Below the pieces are notes generated by a model, which worked only from the letters and a program-made list of their open reading frames with translations, made no database searches and was not told where the DNA came from. Made by a program: the position numbers and the translations under genes. Shown here in pieces: positions 15,507 to 25,007 of a DNA stretch of 64,000 nt. The DNA lies in the NCBI GenBank assembly GCA_045576355.1, contig JAZNGG010000024.1:45028-109027 (forward strand), written 5' to 3'. Numbering within the stretch: position 1 is the first letter of the stretch; every line of letters starts with the position of its first letter. The DNA comes from Liminaster sp045576355. GTDB taxonomy: Bacteria; Bacteroidota; Bacteroidia; Bacteroidales; UBA3663.

Positions 15507-16385
15507 TCAACCCATACGGTTCTTTCCGGCACGGAGTGTATTTTTCATCAATGAGCAAATCGTCATTGGACCTACTCCTCCAGGCACAGGCGTAATATAA
15601 GAACAGAGTGGAGCTACCTCGTCAAACTTCACATCACCTTTCAGACGGAAACCACTCTTGCGAGTAGCATCCGGGACACGTGTTGTCCCGACATCAATCA
15701 CGACAGCACCGGGTTTCACCATATCGGCAGTGACAAACTCCGGTTGGCCAATGGCAGCGATCAGTATGTCAGCAGAGGCACAAATCTCCTTAAGGTTTTC
15801 TGATGCACTATGACAAACTGTCACGGTGGCATTACCCGGAGTGGTCTTCTGCAACATCAACTGCGCTACCGGCTTACCGACGATGTTACTTCTGCCCAGG
15901 ACGACACAATGTTTGCCTCGCGTCTCAATGTGATAACGATCCAGTAGATCCATAATACCCATCGGTGTGGCACTTATAAAACAAGGAAGACCAATGGAGA
16001 GCCGACCGACATTGATCGGGTGAAAACCATCGACATCCTTCCGATAATCGACTGCTTCGATAACTTTCTGCTCATCGATATGCTTCGGCAATGGCAGCTG
16101 GACGATAAATCCATCGATCTCCGGATCCTTATTTAGCTGATCCACCCGGGCAAGCAACTCTGCCTCAGTCACATCACTCTCCATGCGTATCAGAGTGGAA
16201 GTGAAGCCACACTCCTCACACGCTTTAACCTTGGCGGCAACATACGTCTCGCTACCACCATCATGACCGACAAGGATCGCCGCCAAGTGAGGCGCACGTT
16301 TCCCATCAGCCAACATTTGGCGCACCTCAGCCGCAATCTCCTGCTTAATGGCTGCAGCCGTCGCCTTTCCATCTATTAGTTGCAT
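15507..16385 (-). CDS. folD: Bifunctional methylenetetrahydrofolate dehydrogenase/cyclohydrolase FolD
   Basis: Converts 5,10-methylene-THF through 5,10-methenyl-THF to 10-formyl-THF, feeding purine and initiator-tRNA formylation in the cytosol. The 292 residues contain the catalytic Tyr48 and Lys52 (YVAAKVKACEECG), the DGFIVQLPLPKHID motif, and the nucleotide motif GRSNIVGKPVA, followed by PVPGGVGPMT near the end. The last codons (NRMG, stop) run into the downstream repeat element, so its 3' end was probably set by that repeat. ffh lies 105 bases upstream on the same strand. Confidence 0.96.
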   Translation of the reverse strand: MQLIDGKATAAAIKQEIAAEVRQMLADGKRAPHLAAILVGHDGGSETYVAAKVKACEECGFTSTLIRMESDVTEAELLARVDQLNKDPEIDGFIVQLPLPKHIDEQKVIEAVDYRKDVDGFHPINVGRLSIGLPCFISATPMGIMDLLDRYHIETRGKHCVVLGRSNIVGKPVAQLMLQKTTPGNATVTVCHSASENLKEICASADILIAAIGQPEFVTADMVKPGAVVIDVGTTRVPDATRKSGFRLKGDVKFDEVAPLCSYITPVPGGVGPMTICSLMKNTLRAGKNRMG

Positions 16386-16490
16386 ATTACTATCAATACT
16401 TATAGTTTATAACTTAATGACTTACGCCCCAAACAGGGCATCAGATTATAAAAGCCACTTGGCGATCTGATGACCTATCGGGGGATTATA

Positions 16491-17822
16491 TCAACGGCGG
16501 GGCATATTGCGCATGAATGCACGTGGATCCCGTTTTGCGTTGGTGAGCGTCTTCATCATCTTGCGCATCTCATCAAACTGCTTGATCAAGCGATTGACCT
16601 CCACGATAGAGGTACCTGATCCTTTAGCGATGCGCTGACGACGGCTGGAATTGAGCAACTCGGGATGGTGACGCTCCTGAGGCGTCATAGAGTTAATGAT
16701 GGCTTCAACGCCCTTAAAAGCATTATCGTCAATATCAAGATTTTTGATTGCCTTGCCCACACCGGGAATCATAGCTGCCAAGTCCTTAATATTACCCATT
16801 TTCTTGATCTGCTGAATCTGGTCGTAGAAGTCACAGAAATCGAATTGATTTTTGGCAATCTTCTTCTGGAGTTTACGAGCTTCCTCTTCGTCATATTGCT
16901 GCTGCGCACGTTCGACAAGGCTGACTACGTCACCCATGCCGAGGATACGGCCTGCCATACGTTCGGGATAGAAGACATCCAATGCCTCCATCTTTTCTCC
17001 TGTACCGACAAACTTGATCGGCTTATTGACCACCGTACGGATAGAAAGAGCCGCACCACCGCGGGTGTCGCCATCAAGTTTGGTCAAAATAACACCGGTA
17101 AAGTCCAGACGATCATTAAATTCCTTAGCCGTATTGACAGCATCCTGACCGGTCATGGAGTCCACTACAAAAAGAATCTCTGTCGGAGAAACGGCATCCT
17201 TAATGTTCTTAATCTCACGCATCATCGCCTCATCTACTGCCAAACGACCGGCAGTATCTATGATGATCACGTCGTTACCATTGCGACGACCTTGGGCGAT
17301 GGCATCCTGGGCTATACGGACAGGATCCTTAGTCTCACGATCTGTATAGATGGGACAACCGACATTGCCTGCCACCACCTCAAGCTGGTCGATGGCAGCC
17401 GGACGATAGACGTCACATGCCACGAGCAACGGTTTCTTACCCTGCTTACTCTTTAACATCAATGCGAGTTTACCACTATGAGTAGTCTTACCCGAACCCT
17501 GCAAACCTGCCATCAAGATAATGGTCGGATTAGGCTTCACATTAAGTTCGGAAGCCTCGCCACCCATAAGCTGAGCCAATTCGTCATGAACGATCTTGAC
17601 CATCAACTGGCTTGGCTTCACCGCATTGAGTACATCCATACCCAATGCTTTCTGCTTCACACTGTCTGTAAAACTTTTAGCCACCTTATAATTGACGTCA
17701 GCATCCAAAAGGGCACGACGCACATCCTTTAAAGTCTCGGCTACATTGATTTCGGTGATTTTTCCCTCACCTTTCAGAATCTTAAACGACCGCTCAAGGC
17801 GCTCACTCAGATTGTCAAACAT
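16491..17822 (-). CDS. ffh: Signal recognition particle protein Ffh
   Basis: GTPase subunit of the signal recognition particle; binds signal peptides of nascent membrane proteins together with SRP RNA. The 443 residues include the N domain, the G domain with GLQGSGKTTHSGKLA (P-loop), DTAGRLAVDEAMM and TKLDGDTRGGAALS, and a methionine-rich M domain ending in MRNMPRR. The length is normal. A TATCTTTG box lies on the minus strand at 17879-17886. Confidence 0.97.
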   Translation of the reverse strand: MFDNLSERLERSFKILKGEGKITEINVAETLKDVRRALLDADVNYKVAKSFTDSVKQKALGMDVLNAVKPSQLMVKIVHDELAQLMGGEASELNVKPNPTIILMAGLQGSGKTTHSGKLALMLKSKQGKKPLLVACDVYRPAAIDQLEVVAGNVGCPIYTDRETKDPVRIAQDAIAQGRRNGNDVIIIDTAGRLAVDEAMMREIKNIKDAVSPTEILFVVDSMTGQDAVNTAKEFNDRLDFTGVILTKLDGDTRGGAALSIRTVVNKPIKFVGTGEKMEALDVFYPERMAGRILGMGDVVSLVERAQQQYDEEEARKLQKKIAKNQFDFCDFYDQIQQIKKMGNIKDLAAMIPGVGKAIKNLDIDDNAFKGVEAIINSMTPQERHHPELLNSSRRQRIAKGSGTSIVEVNRLIKQFDEMRKMMKTLTNAKRDPRAFMRNMPRR

Positions 17823-17878
17823 AATCTAAAATGCTATTTTTTAATTGTAAAAATAATCTTGACCGCAGCATTTGAGCG

Positions 17879-17886
17879 CAAAGATA
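17879..17886 (-). promoter_or_regulatory. Promoter -7 box for ffh
   Basis: The minus strand reads TATCTTTG followed by CGC, matching the Bacteroidota -7 box about 57 bases before the ffh start. A divergent promoter for argS lies at 18063-18091 in the same gap. Confidence 0.65.
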
Positions 17887-18062
17887 CACATTCTTTTTAA
17901 CACCACCAAAACCCGATCCGGAAGAAATCACCTCTACCCGACAGGGATAAAGACAGACCCCATAGTTATAATCGACCCATAAAACAAGATACAACCCTCT
18001 AAAATTCGGTCTGCAGGTCTATTTCAACGATTTCCATACCAAAGATTTGGAGTCTCTGCCAC

Positions 18063-18091
18063 TTGTATTTCGGAAATAATCACTATATTTG
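18063..18091 (+). promoter_or_regulatory. Promoter for argS
   Basis: TTG at 18063-18065 and TATATTTG at 18084-18091 followed by CAGC form a typical Bacteroidota promoter about 30 bases before the argS start codon. Confidence 0.65.
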
Positions 18092-18120
18092 CAGCACATT
18101 TTAAAAGAAATCATATTCTT

Positions 18121-19968
18121 ATGGAAATCGAACAGACTTTATCTTCCCAAATTAAGGCAGCTATCAAAGCGCTTTACGATGTGGAAATCGCAGACAAACA
18201 GATACAAATCTCCCCTACAAGAAAAGAATTTGAGGGACACTTGACGTTGATGACATTCCCCTTCCTCAAGCAAACCGGACTCAAGAATCCCGAAGAACTG
18301 GGCAACAGCATCGGAGCATGGCTCGTGGAGAACGAACCGCTTGTGTCGAAATTTAATGTAATCAAAGGGTTTGTTAACATGACAATCCAGGCAGAATCAT
18401 GGATCAACAAACTCAAGGGCATCTACCTCAACACCTCTTACGGTCTTACTCCGATCACCGAGAGTTCGCCCCTTGTCATGATCGAATATTCTTCACCCAA
18501 CACCAACAAACCTCTACACCTCGGACATGTCAGAAACAATCTGCTCGGTTATAGTTTGGCGTGCATCCTCGAAGCTTGCGGCAACAAGGTGGTGAAGACC
18601 AACATCGTCAATGACCGAGGCATCCACATCTGCAAATCCATGTTAGCTTGGCAAAAGTGGGGCAACGGAGCAACACCCGAAAGCACAGGCAAGAAAGGAG
18701 ATCACTTGATAGGCGATTTTTATGTCGAATTTGACAAGCACTATAAAGCAGAGGTCAAAGAGATCATGGCTACCGATCCCGAAGTCTGCTCCATAGAGGA
18801 TGACGAAAAGCGCAAAGCTGCAGCCGAAGCCAAATCACCTCTCATGAAAGAGGCTCGCGAAATGCTCAGAAAATGGGAAGCCAACGATCCGGAGATCCGT
18901 AACATTTGGCGCATGATGAACGAATGGGTGTATGCCGGATTTGACGAAACATATCGGATGATGGGTGTCGGATTTGACAAGATTTATTATGAATCTGAAA
19001 CCTATCTCGAAGGCAAGGAAAAAGTGATCGAAGGATTAGAAAAAGGTCTTTTCTTCCGCAAAGAGGACGGATCGGTTTGGGCAGACTTGACCGGTAATGG
19101 TCTTGACCAGAAACTTCTCCTCCGTTCGGACGGCACTTCTGTATATATGACTCAGGACATCGGTACAGCCAAACTCCGCTTCCAGGACTACAATATTGAC
19201 AAAATGGTCTATGTCGTGGGCAACGAGCAAAACTACCACTTCCAAGTACTCTCCATCTTGCTTGACAGGCTTGGATTTAAATGGGGTAAAGACCTCGTCC
19301 ACTTCTCTTATGGCATGGTAGAACTACCTAACGGTCGCATGAAGAGCCGTGAGGGTACAGTCGTAGATGCCGATGACTTGATGGAAGCGATGATAGCAGA
19401 TGCTCGCCAAACGGCAGAAGAGAGCGGACGCATGAATGATATCCCGGCAGAAGAGAGAGCTGAGATCAGCCGTATGGTAGGTCTTGGTGCGCTTAAATAT
19501 TTTATTCTCAAGGTTGATCCGGTCAAGAATATGGTATTCAATCCTGCAGAGTCCATCGACTTTAATGGTAATACCGGACCATTTATCCAATACACTCATG
19601 CTCGCATCTGCTCCCTCCTCCGCAAGGCGGCAGAAAACGGCAGCGACACATGGAGGCTGAACGAAGAGACAATAGATGAAGCACTCCGCGATGTGGTCAT
19701 CAGCACCAAAGAGGAAGGTATCATCCAGATGCTGGACAACTTCCCTGCCATCGTGCAAGAGGCTGGAAGTAGATTCAGCCCGGCTCTGATTGCCAATTAC
19801 ACTTATGACCTCGTGAAAGAGTATAACCAGTTTTATCACGACTTCTCCATCCTGAAAGAGGAGAATCCGTCTGTTCGCAATTTCCGTCTTATGCTTTCTG
19901 CCGGTGTAGCAATGGTTATTAAGACAGCAATGGGACTGCTCGGCATCGAAGTCCCCAACCGAATGTAA
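18121..19968 (+). CDS. argS: Arginyl-tRNA synthetase
   Basis: Class I synthetase charging tRNA-Arg in the cytosol. The 615 residues show the N-terminal Arg_S additional domain, the HIGH-type signature SSPNTNKPLHLGHVRNN (from about residue 124), GAL-KYFILKVDP and the C-terminal DALR anticodon-binding domain (NYTYDLVKEYNQFYHDF). The KMSKS-equivalent loop reads GRMKSREGT, as in other ArgS of this type. It has its own promoter, and parE starts 52 bases downstream. Confidence 0.96.
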   Translation: MEIEQTLSSQIKAAIKALYDVEIADKQIQISPTRKEFEGHLTLMTFPFLKQTGLKNPEELGNSIGAWLVENEPLVSKFNVIKGFVNMTIQAESWINKLKGIYLNTSYGLTPITESSPLVMIEYSSPNTNKPLHLGHVRNNLLGYSLACILEACGNKVVKTNIVNDRGIHICKSMLAWQKWGNGATPESTGKKGDHLIGDFYVEFDKHYKAEVKEIMATDPEVCSIEDDEKRKAAAEAKSPLMKEAREMLRKWEANDPEIRNIWRMMNEWVYAGFDETYRMMGVGFDKIYYESETYLEGKEKVIEGLEKGLFFRKEDGSVWADLTGNGLDQKLLLRSDGTSVYMTQDIGTAKLRFQDYNIDKMVYVVGNEQNYHFQVLSILLDRLGFKWGKDLVHFSYGMVELPNGRMKSREGTVVDADDLMEAMIADARQTAEESGRMNDIPAEERAEISRMVGLGALKYFILKVDPVKNMVFNPAESIDFNGNTGPFIQYTHARICSLLRKAAENGSDTWRLNEETIDEALRDVVISTKEEGIIQMLDNFPAIVQEAGSRFSPALIANYTYDLVKEYNQFYHDFSILKEENPSVRNFRLMLSAGVAMVIKTAMGLLGIEVPNRM

Positions 19969-20020
19969 ACAACAGACATAATCTATCTTCTATCCCCACG
20001 AAAAACCTCCTGCAATCCAT

Positions 20021-21919
20021 ATGGCAAACGAAACAGCAGATAGCAGACAACAGACCATCGACAAGCAAATCGAGGCTGCCGAATATACAAGCGACAAAAT
20101 CAAACATCTGGAGTGGACAGAGCACATCCGGCTACGCCCGGGCATGTATATCGGTAAGCAAGGCGATGGTTCTCATGCCGATGATGGCATCTACATCCTC
20201 CTTAAAGAGGTTATAGATAACAGTATCGATGAATATATGATGGGATTCGGTAAGCGCATCGAAGTCAAAATGACCGATGACGGGATCGTATCCGTGAGAG
20301 ACTATGGTCGCGGAATCCCCTTGGACAAAGTCGATGCTTGCGCCTCTGAAATGAATACAGGAGGTAAATATGACTCACAAGTATTTAAAAAGTCTGTGGG
20401 TCTGAATGGTGTCGGCATCAAAGCTGTCAATGCGTTGTCCACACATTTCCGTATTCGCGCTGTCAGAGACGGGAAAGCCAAGGAGCTAACTTACCAAATG
20501 GCAAAAGTGATCGAAGACAAACCCATCTTTGACACAGACGAGCCTAATGGCACCTATGTCGAGTTTATTCCCGACAAAAAGATTTTTGAGAATTATAAGT
20601 TCAGAATGGAGTTTGTGGAGAATATGCTCAAAAACTATTCTTATCTCAACTCCGGACTGACACTGACGCTCAATAGCAAACGTTTTTACAGCAAAGCCGG
20701 ACTCGTAGATCTGCTCATCGAGCGTCTCTCGGAAGAACCTCTTTACCCCATCATCCACCTTCAAGACGAGGACATCGAAGTGGTGATCACACACGGCAAC
20801 CAATACGGAGAGGAGTATTACTCGTTTGTCAATGGTCAATACACCTCTTTGGGAGGCACACACTTAGCAGCCTTCAAGGAAGCATCTGCTCGCACGATCA
20901 AAGAGTTTTATAACAAGGGATTTGAGTATCCGGACATCCGTAACGGCATGGTTGCCGCCATAGCCATCAAAGTTCAGGAGCCTGTATTTGAAGCACAAAC
21001 CAAAACTAAATTGGGCTCCAATCGAATGTCCCCGGATCCGGACTCTATCTCTGTACAGAAGTTTGTCTCAGACTTCTTAAAACGAGAATTGGACAACTAT
21101 CTGCACCGCGAACCGGAGACTGCAGACACCCTGCTCAAGAAAATTCAGGAGAGCGAAAGAGAAAGGAAAGCGATCAGCGGACTTACCAAACAGACTAAAG
21201 AGCGCATCAAGAAAGTCAATATGCACAATCGGAAACTCCGAGACTGCCACATACATTATAATGATGCGAAAGGGGACAAACGTGATGACTCCTGCATATT
21301 TATCACTGAGGGAGACTCTGCATCCGGATCCATCACCAAGAGTCGCAACGTGGAGACCCAAGCAGTCTTTTCTCTGCGAGGAAAACCGCTAAACAGCTTC
21401 GGCTTAACTCGAAAAGTCGTCTATGAAAACGAAGAGTTTAACCTGCTGCAAGCAGCGCTTAATATCGAAGATGGTTTAGACGGGCTGCGCTATAACAAGG
21501 TGATTATCGCTACAGATGCCGATGTCGATGGCATGCACATACGCCTCCTATTGATGACATTCTTCCTTCAGTTCTTCCCCGAACTGGTCAGAAAAGGACA
21601 TGTATATATCTTGCAAACTCCACTATTCCGAGTTCGCAACAAGAAGCAGACCTTCTATTGCTACACCGAAGAAGAGCGCCTCAATGCCATCGAACAATGT
21701 GGTGCCAATCCGGAAATCACCCGTTTTAAAGGTTTGGGCGAAATCTCTCCCGATGAGTTCCGTCACTTCATCGGTCCGGAAATGCGTCTGGACACCGTTA
21801 TGCTCCGCAAAGAAGACTTCGTCAAAGACATGCTGGAGTATTATATGGGTAAAAACACGATGCAAAGACAAAACTTCATCATCGAGAATCTTGTTGTCGA
21901 AGAAGATGCTGTGAGTTGA
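20021..21919 (+). CDS. parE: DNA topoisomerase IV subunit B (type IIA topoisomerase B subunit)
   Basis: ATPase/TOPRIM subunit of a type IIA topoisomerase that decatenates chromosomes. The 632 residues have the Bergerat ATP site (RDYGRGIPLD, GLNGVGIKAVNALS), a transducer domain and the TOPRIM domain with ITEGDSASGS (about 428-437) and DADVDGMHI (about 500-508). Lack of the long GyrB insertion and the MANETADSRQ N-terminus favour ParE over GyrB. The ParC partner is not in this window. ParE versus GyrB should be confirmed by phylogeny. Confidence 0.9.
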   Translation: MANETADSRQQTIDKQIEAAEYTSDKIKHLEWTEHIRLRPGMYIGKQGDGSHADDGIYILLKEVIDNSIDEYMMGFGKRIEVKMTDDGIVSVRDYGRGIPLDKVDACASEMNTGGKYDSQVFKKSVGLNGVGIKAVNALSTHFRIRAVRDGKAKELTYQMAKVIEDKPIFDTDEPNGTYVEFIPDKKIFENYKFRMEFVENMLKNYSYLNSGLTLTLNSKRFYSKAGLVDLLIERLSEEPLYPIIHLQDEDIEVVITHGNQYGEEYYSFVNGQYTSLGGTHLAAFKEASARTIKEFYNKGFEYPDIRNGMVAAIAIKVQEPVFEAQTKTKLGSNRMSPDPDSISVQKFVSDFLKRELDNYLHREPETADTLLKKIQESERERKAISGLTKQTKERIKKVNMHNRKLRDCHIHYNDAKGDKRDDSCIFITEGDSASGSITKSRNVETQAVFSLRGKPLNSFGLTRKVVYENEEFNLLQAALNIEDGLDGLRYNKVIIATDADVDGMHIRLLLMTFFLQFFPELVRKGHVYILQTPLFRVRNKKQTFYCYTEEERLNAIEQCGANPEITRFKGLGEISPDEFRHFIGPEMRLDTVMLRKEDFVKDMLEYYMGKNTMQRQNFIIENLVVEEDAVS

Positions 21920-22041
21920 AGCATAAACTCTATTAATGCCAACGTCACATCACGACAAAGAATGTGAGGAGCCTAATGGCAGTGACCACCGATCGATAGA
22001 TCTTTATTGCCATCTCTAAACAACGTTAGAAAAGAATAACA

Positions 22042-22545
22042 ATGAAAGTTATATTTCCCGGATCATTTGATCCTTTCACCAGAGGCCATGCCTCTGTCGT
22101 GAAACGAGCATTAGCCTTTAGCGACGAGATCGTCATTGCTGTGGGCTACAATGATGCCAAAACCGGCATGTTTACCGTGGAAGAACGGATAAAGATGATC
22201 AGCAATTACTATCAGGATGAACCTCGGATTCAAGTCACTGCCTATTCGACACTGACCGTAGATTATGCTGCGACACTGGGGATAACACATATACTCAGAG
22301 GGGTGCGAACTGTGGTCGATTTCGAGTACGAACGAGGGATGGCAGACGTCAACCGACATCTGAGCGGCATGGAGACAATATTGCTTTTCAACGAACCGGC
22401 GATGGCGCATATCAGTTCGTCGATCGTACGCGAGTTGATTCATTATGGCAAAGATGTTTCAGACTTTATGCCTGAGGGGTTTAATTTGGCACAACCGAAC
22501 GTAAGAAATGCTCTCAATAAATTCAGACATCGGTTAGACAAATAA
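22042..22545 (+). CDS. coaD: Phosphopantetheine adenylyltransferase CoaD
   Basis: Transfers AMP to 4'-phosphopantetheine, the penultimate step of coenzyme A synthesis. The 167 residues begin with FPGSFDPFTRGHASVV (T/HxGH nucleotidyl-transferase motif) and contain LRGVRTVVDFEYE and the ISSSIVRELIHYG motif near the end. Length and order are standard. The start at 22042 (MKVIFPGSFDP) is unambiguous. Confidence 0.96.
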   Translation: MKVIFPGSFDPFTRGHASVVKRALAFSDEIVIAVGYNDAKTGMFTVEERIKMISNYYQDEPRIQVTAYSTLTVDYAATLGITHILRGVRTVVDFEYERGMADVNRHLSGMETILLFNEPAMAHISSSIVRELIHYGKDVSDFMPEGFNLAQPNVRNALNKFRHRLDK

Positions 22546-22629
22546 TTTTACCACTTCTGAACGTCGTCGATAGGATCGTATTATCAGACTTTGCCTCCAT
22601 CCGATCCACAATGACACACTTATATTTTA

Positions 22630-22637
22630 TTACTTTG
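22630..22637 (+). promoter_or_regulatory. Possible -7 box for the S41 protease gene
   Basis: TTACTTTG followed by ACC is a slightly off-consensus TAnnTTTG, 20 bases before the start at 22657. No clear -33 element was found. Confidence 0.35.
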
Positions 22638-22656
22638 ACCAAACACGTCACACAAC

Positions 22657-24267
22657 ATGAAAAAAATACTCTTCATTTTATTGGCGTTCATCACATCAGC
22701 AAGCAATCTGACACGTGCTGAAGAAAAAATGGATCTCAAAACATCCCTGCAACAAGTACAGCAGGCGATGATATGGATCAGCCATCTATATGTGGATAGT
22801 GTCAATCAGGAAAAGATTGCCGGAGATGCCATCAGAGGAATACTCAAAGAGCTGGATCCACACTCCACATTCATGACTCCGGAGGAAGCACGCGAAATGA
22901 CTCAAGACCTGGAGGGAAACTTCGAGGGTATCGGCATCCGATACCAAATGAGCAACGACACATTAGTAGTCATCAATACCATCACCGGCGGACCCTCCGA
23001 AAAATCCGGTATCCTGGCAAGCGACCGAATAGTTGAAGTCAATGACACAGTGATCGCCGGAGTTAATATCTCTCAAAAAGAGATCAAACGCAGACTCAGA
23101 GGTCCCAAAGGGTCTTCAGTTCATCTGAAAATAAAAAGACAAGGTGAAAACGACTTGATCCCTTTCACTCTTACCCGTGATAAAATCCCCTTTTACTCCA
23201 TCGATGCCAGCTACATGATCTCGCCCGAAATCGGCTATATCAAAGTCTCTCGTTTTGCCCAGCAGACACATAAAGAGATGAGTGAAGCGATGGAGAAACT
23301 CCAGAAACAAGGGATGCGCCATATCATCATCGACCTGCAAAATAACGGAGGAGGATACCTCCAAACGGCAGTGAGCATGGCAGGAGAATTTCTGAAACGC
23401 AACGAGTTGGTCGTCTATACCGAGGGACGCAACGAGGAAAGAAAAGATTATAAAACCCCGGTCTCCGGGTCGATGACCGAGGGACGTGTAGTGATCTTGA
23501 TCGATGAGCATAGTGCTTCAGCAAGCGAAATCCTCAGCGGAGCCATACAGGATCTGGACCGAGGGATTATCGTGGGACGCCGATCTTTTGGCAAAGGCCT
23601 GGTGCAAAGGCCGGTGCCGTTGATCGGAGGAGCTATGATCCGACTGACCGTTTCACACTACTACACCCCTTCCGGCAGATGCATCCAAAAGCCTTATGAG
23701 AAGGGAAAGAAAGAGAACTACGACTCTGATATATTACAACGATTTAAAAACGGAGAATTTACCTCTGCCGACAGCATCCATTTCACCGACTCGCTATTAT
23801 ACCAAACGCGCAATGGTCGAGTGGTCTATGGCGGTGGCGGCATCATGCCGGACATCTTTGTTCCACTCGATACGACCAAAACCACTCCCTCTGTCCGCAA
23901 CATCATCGCACGAGGCACTTATAACAAGTATATACTCGACTATTTTGTCACTAACAGTCAAGACCTTAAAGCGAAGTATCAGACATTGGAGCAATTTATC
24001 GATCATTTTAAGGTGACAGACGAGATGATCAACGATCTCAAACATCGGGCGATAAAAGATAGCGTAAAGATCAATGATGACGAATATGCCCGAAACGCAG
24101 ATAACTTAAAATTACAGATCAAAGCCAACATTGCCAACAATCTGTTTGAGACCGGTGCCTACTTCCGCATCATCAATGATCTGAATGAGATCTACCGTAA
24201 AGGTGTAGAAATCATCAGCGATGAGAAAGAATATAAACGACTACTGAAAAGTACCCCCAAAAAATAA
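22657..24267 (+). CDS. S41 family carboxyl-terminal processing peptidase (CtpA-like)
   Basis: Exported serine protease of the tail-specific/CtpA family, expected in the periplasm. The 536 residues have a signal peptide (MKKILFILLAFITSASNLTRA, residues 1-21), then a PDZ domain (about 80-165, GPSEKSGILASDRIVEVND), and the S41 catalytic core with the nucleophile Ser in DEHSASASEIL (about 288) and Lys in SFGKGLVQRP (about 311). The C-terminal ~140 residues form the helical extension seen in Bacteroidota members. Likely role: cleaving envelope protein C-termini. Confidence 0.93.
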   Translation: MKKILFILLAFITSASNLTRAEEKMDLKTSLQQVQQAMIWISHLYVDSVNQEKIAGDAIRGILKELDPHSTFMTPEEAREMTQDLEGNFEGIGIRYQMSNDTLVVINTITGGPSEKSGILASDRIVEVNDTVIAGVNISQKEIKRRLRGPKGSSVHLKIKRQGENDLIPFTLTRDKIPFYSIDASYMISPEIGYIKVSRFAQQTHKEMSEAMEKLQKQGMRHIIIDLQNNGGGYLQTAVSMAGEFLKRNELVVYTEGRNEERKDYKTPVSGSMTEGRVVILIDEHSASASEILSGAIQDLDRGIIVGRRSFGKGLVQRPVPLIGGAMIRLTVSHYYTPSGRCIQKPYEKGKKENYDSDILQRFKNGEFTSADSIHFTDSLLYQTRNGRVVYGGGGIMPDIFVPLDTTKTTPSVRNIIARGTYNKYILDYFVTNSQDLKAKYQTLEQFIDHFKVTDEMINDLKHRAIKDSVKINDDEYARNADNLKLQIKANIANNLFETGAYFRIINDLNEIYRKGVEIISDEKEYKRLLKSTPKK

Positions 24268-24344
24268 GTTTAACACACCTCCGGCTGCGGAAATAAGGAA
24301 ATCACACAGCCTCGGAGTACATCTTATTATTAAAACAGCCAATT

Positions 24345-24935
24345 ATGAATCTTGCATTTGACATAAAAGAGACCATCAGTGCATTCATCGTCCTGTTTGC
24401 GATGATCGACATCACCGGACTGACCCCCATCGTCATGGATCTGAAGGAAAAAAACGGTCCGATCCAGCCGGCCAAGGTGACTATCATCTCACTCGTAGCC
24501 TTGTTGACGTTTCTGTTTGTCGGCAATATGCTCCTGCAGTTATTTGCCGTCGATATCAACTCTTTTGCAGCAGCCGGTGGATTGGTGATCTTCATCATGG
24601 CACTGGAAATGATTTTGGGCATCGAAATCTTCCGCTACAACGATGGCCCTAAAGGTGTATCCAACATTGTCCCGCTGGTGTTTCCTCTGATCGCCGGTGC
24701 AGGGACATTTACTGCGCTCCTCTCCCTCCGTGCCGAATACAACATTCTCAACATTCTCCTCGGATTGGTCGCCAATATGATCCTGGTCTATTTCTATCTT
24801 AAAAATCTCAACTTGCTCGAGAAATTGATCGGTAAGGGGAGCATATATGTCCTGCGTAAGTTTTTCGGCATCATCCTACTGGCCATTGCCGTAAAACTCT
24901 TTACGAGCAATGTTGCAGCTCTGTTACATGGGTAA
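24345..24935 (+). CDS. MarC family integral membrane protein
   Basis: A 196-residue inner-membrane protein of the MarC/YchE family with six predicted membrane segments. The signature DITGLTPIVMDLKEKN is near the N-terminus, and the C-terminal half begins with NIVPLVFPLIAGAGT, the usual second-half motif. Despite the family name, MarC proteins are not shown to cause multidrug resistance; the function is unknown. It lies 77 bases after the S41 gene on the same strand. Confidence 0.92.
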   Translation: MNLAFDIKETISAFIVLFAMIDITGLTPIVMDLKEKNGPIQPAKVTIISLVALLTFLFVGNMLLQLFAVDINSFAAAGGLVIFIMALEMILGIEIFRYNDGPKGVSNIVPLVFPLIAGAGTFTALLSLRAEYNILNILLGLVANMILVYFYLKNLNLLEKLIGKGSIYVLRKFFGIILLAIAVKLFTSNVAALLHG

Positions 24936-25007
24936 AAAAGAGGTCCTCGACCCTAAGAATCCAAACGGCCTACGAAACATAACAATACAAAAACATATTC
25001 ACTTCCT

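Noticed and set aside
16665..17456. A 263-residue gene opposite ffh
   Set aside because: It lies wholly antisense to a conserved gene and has no recognisable domain.
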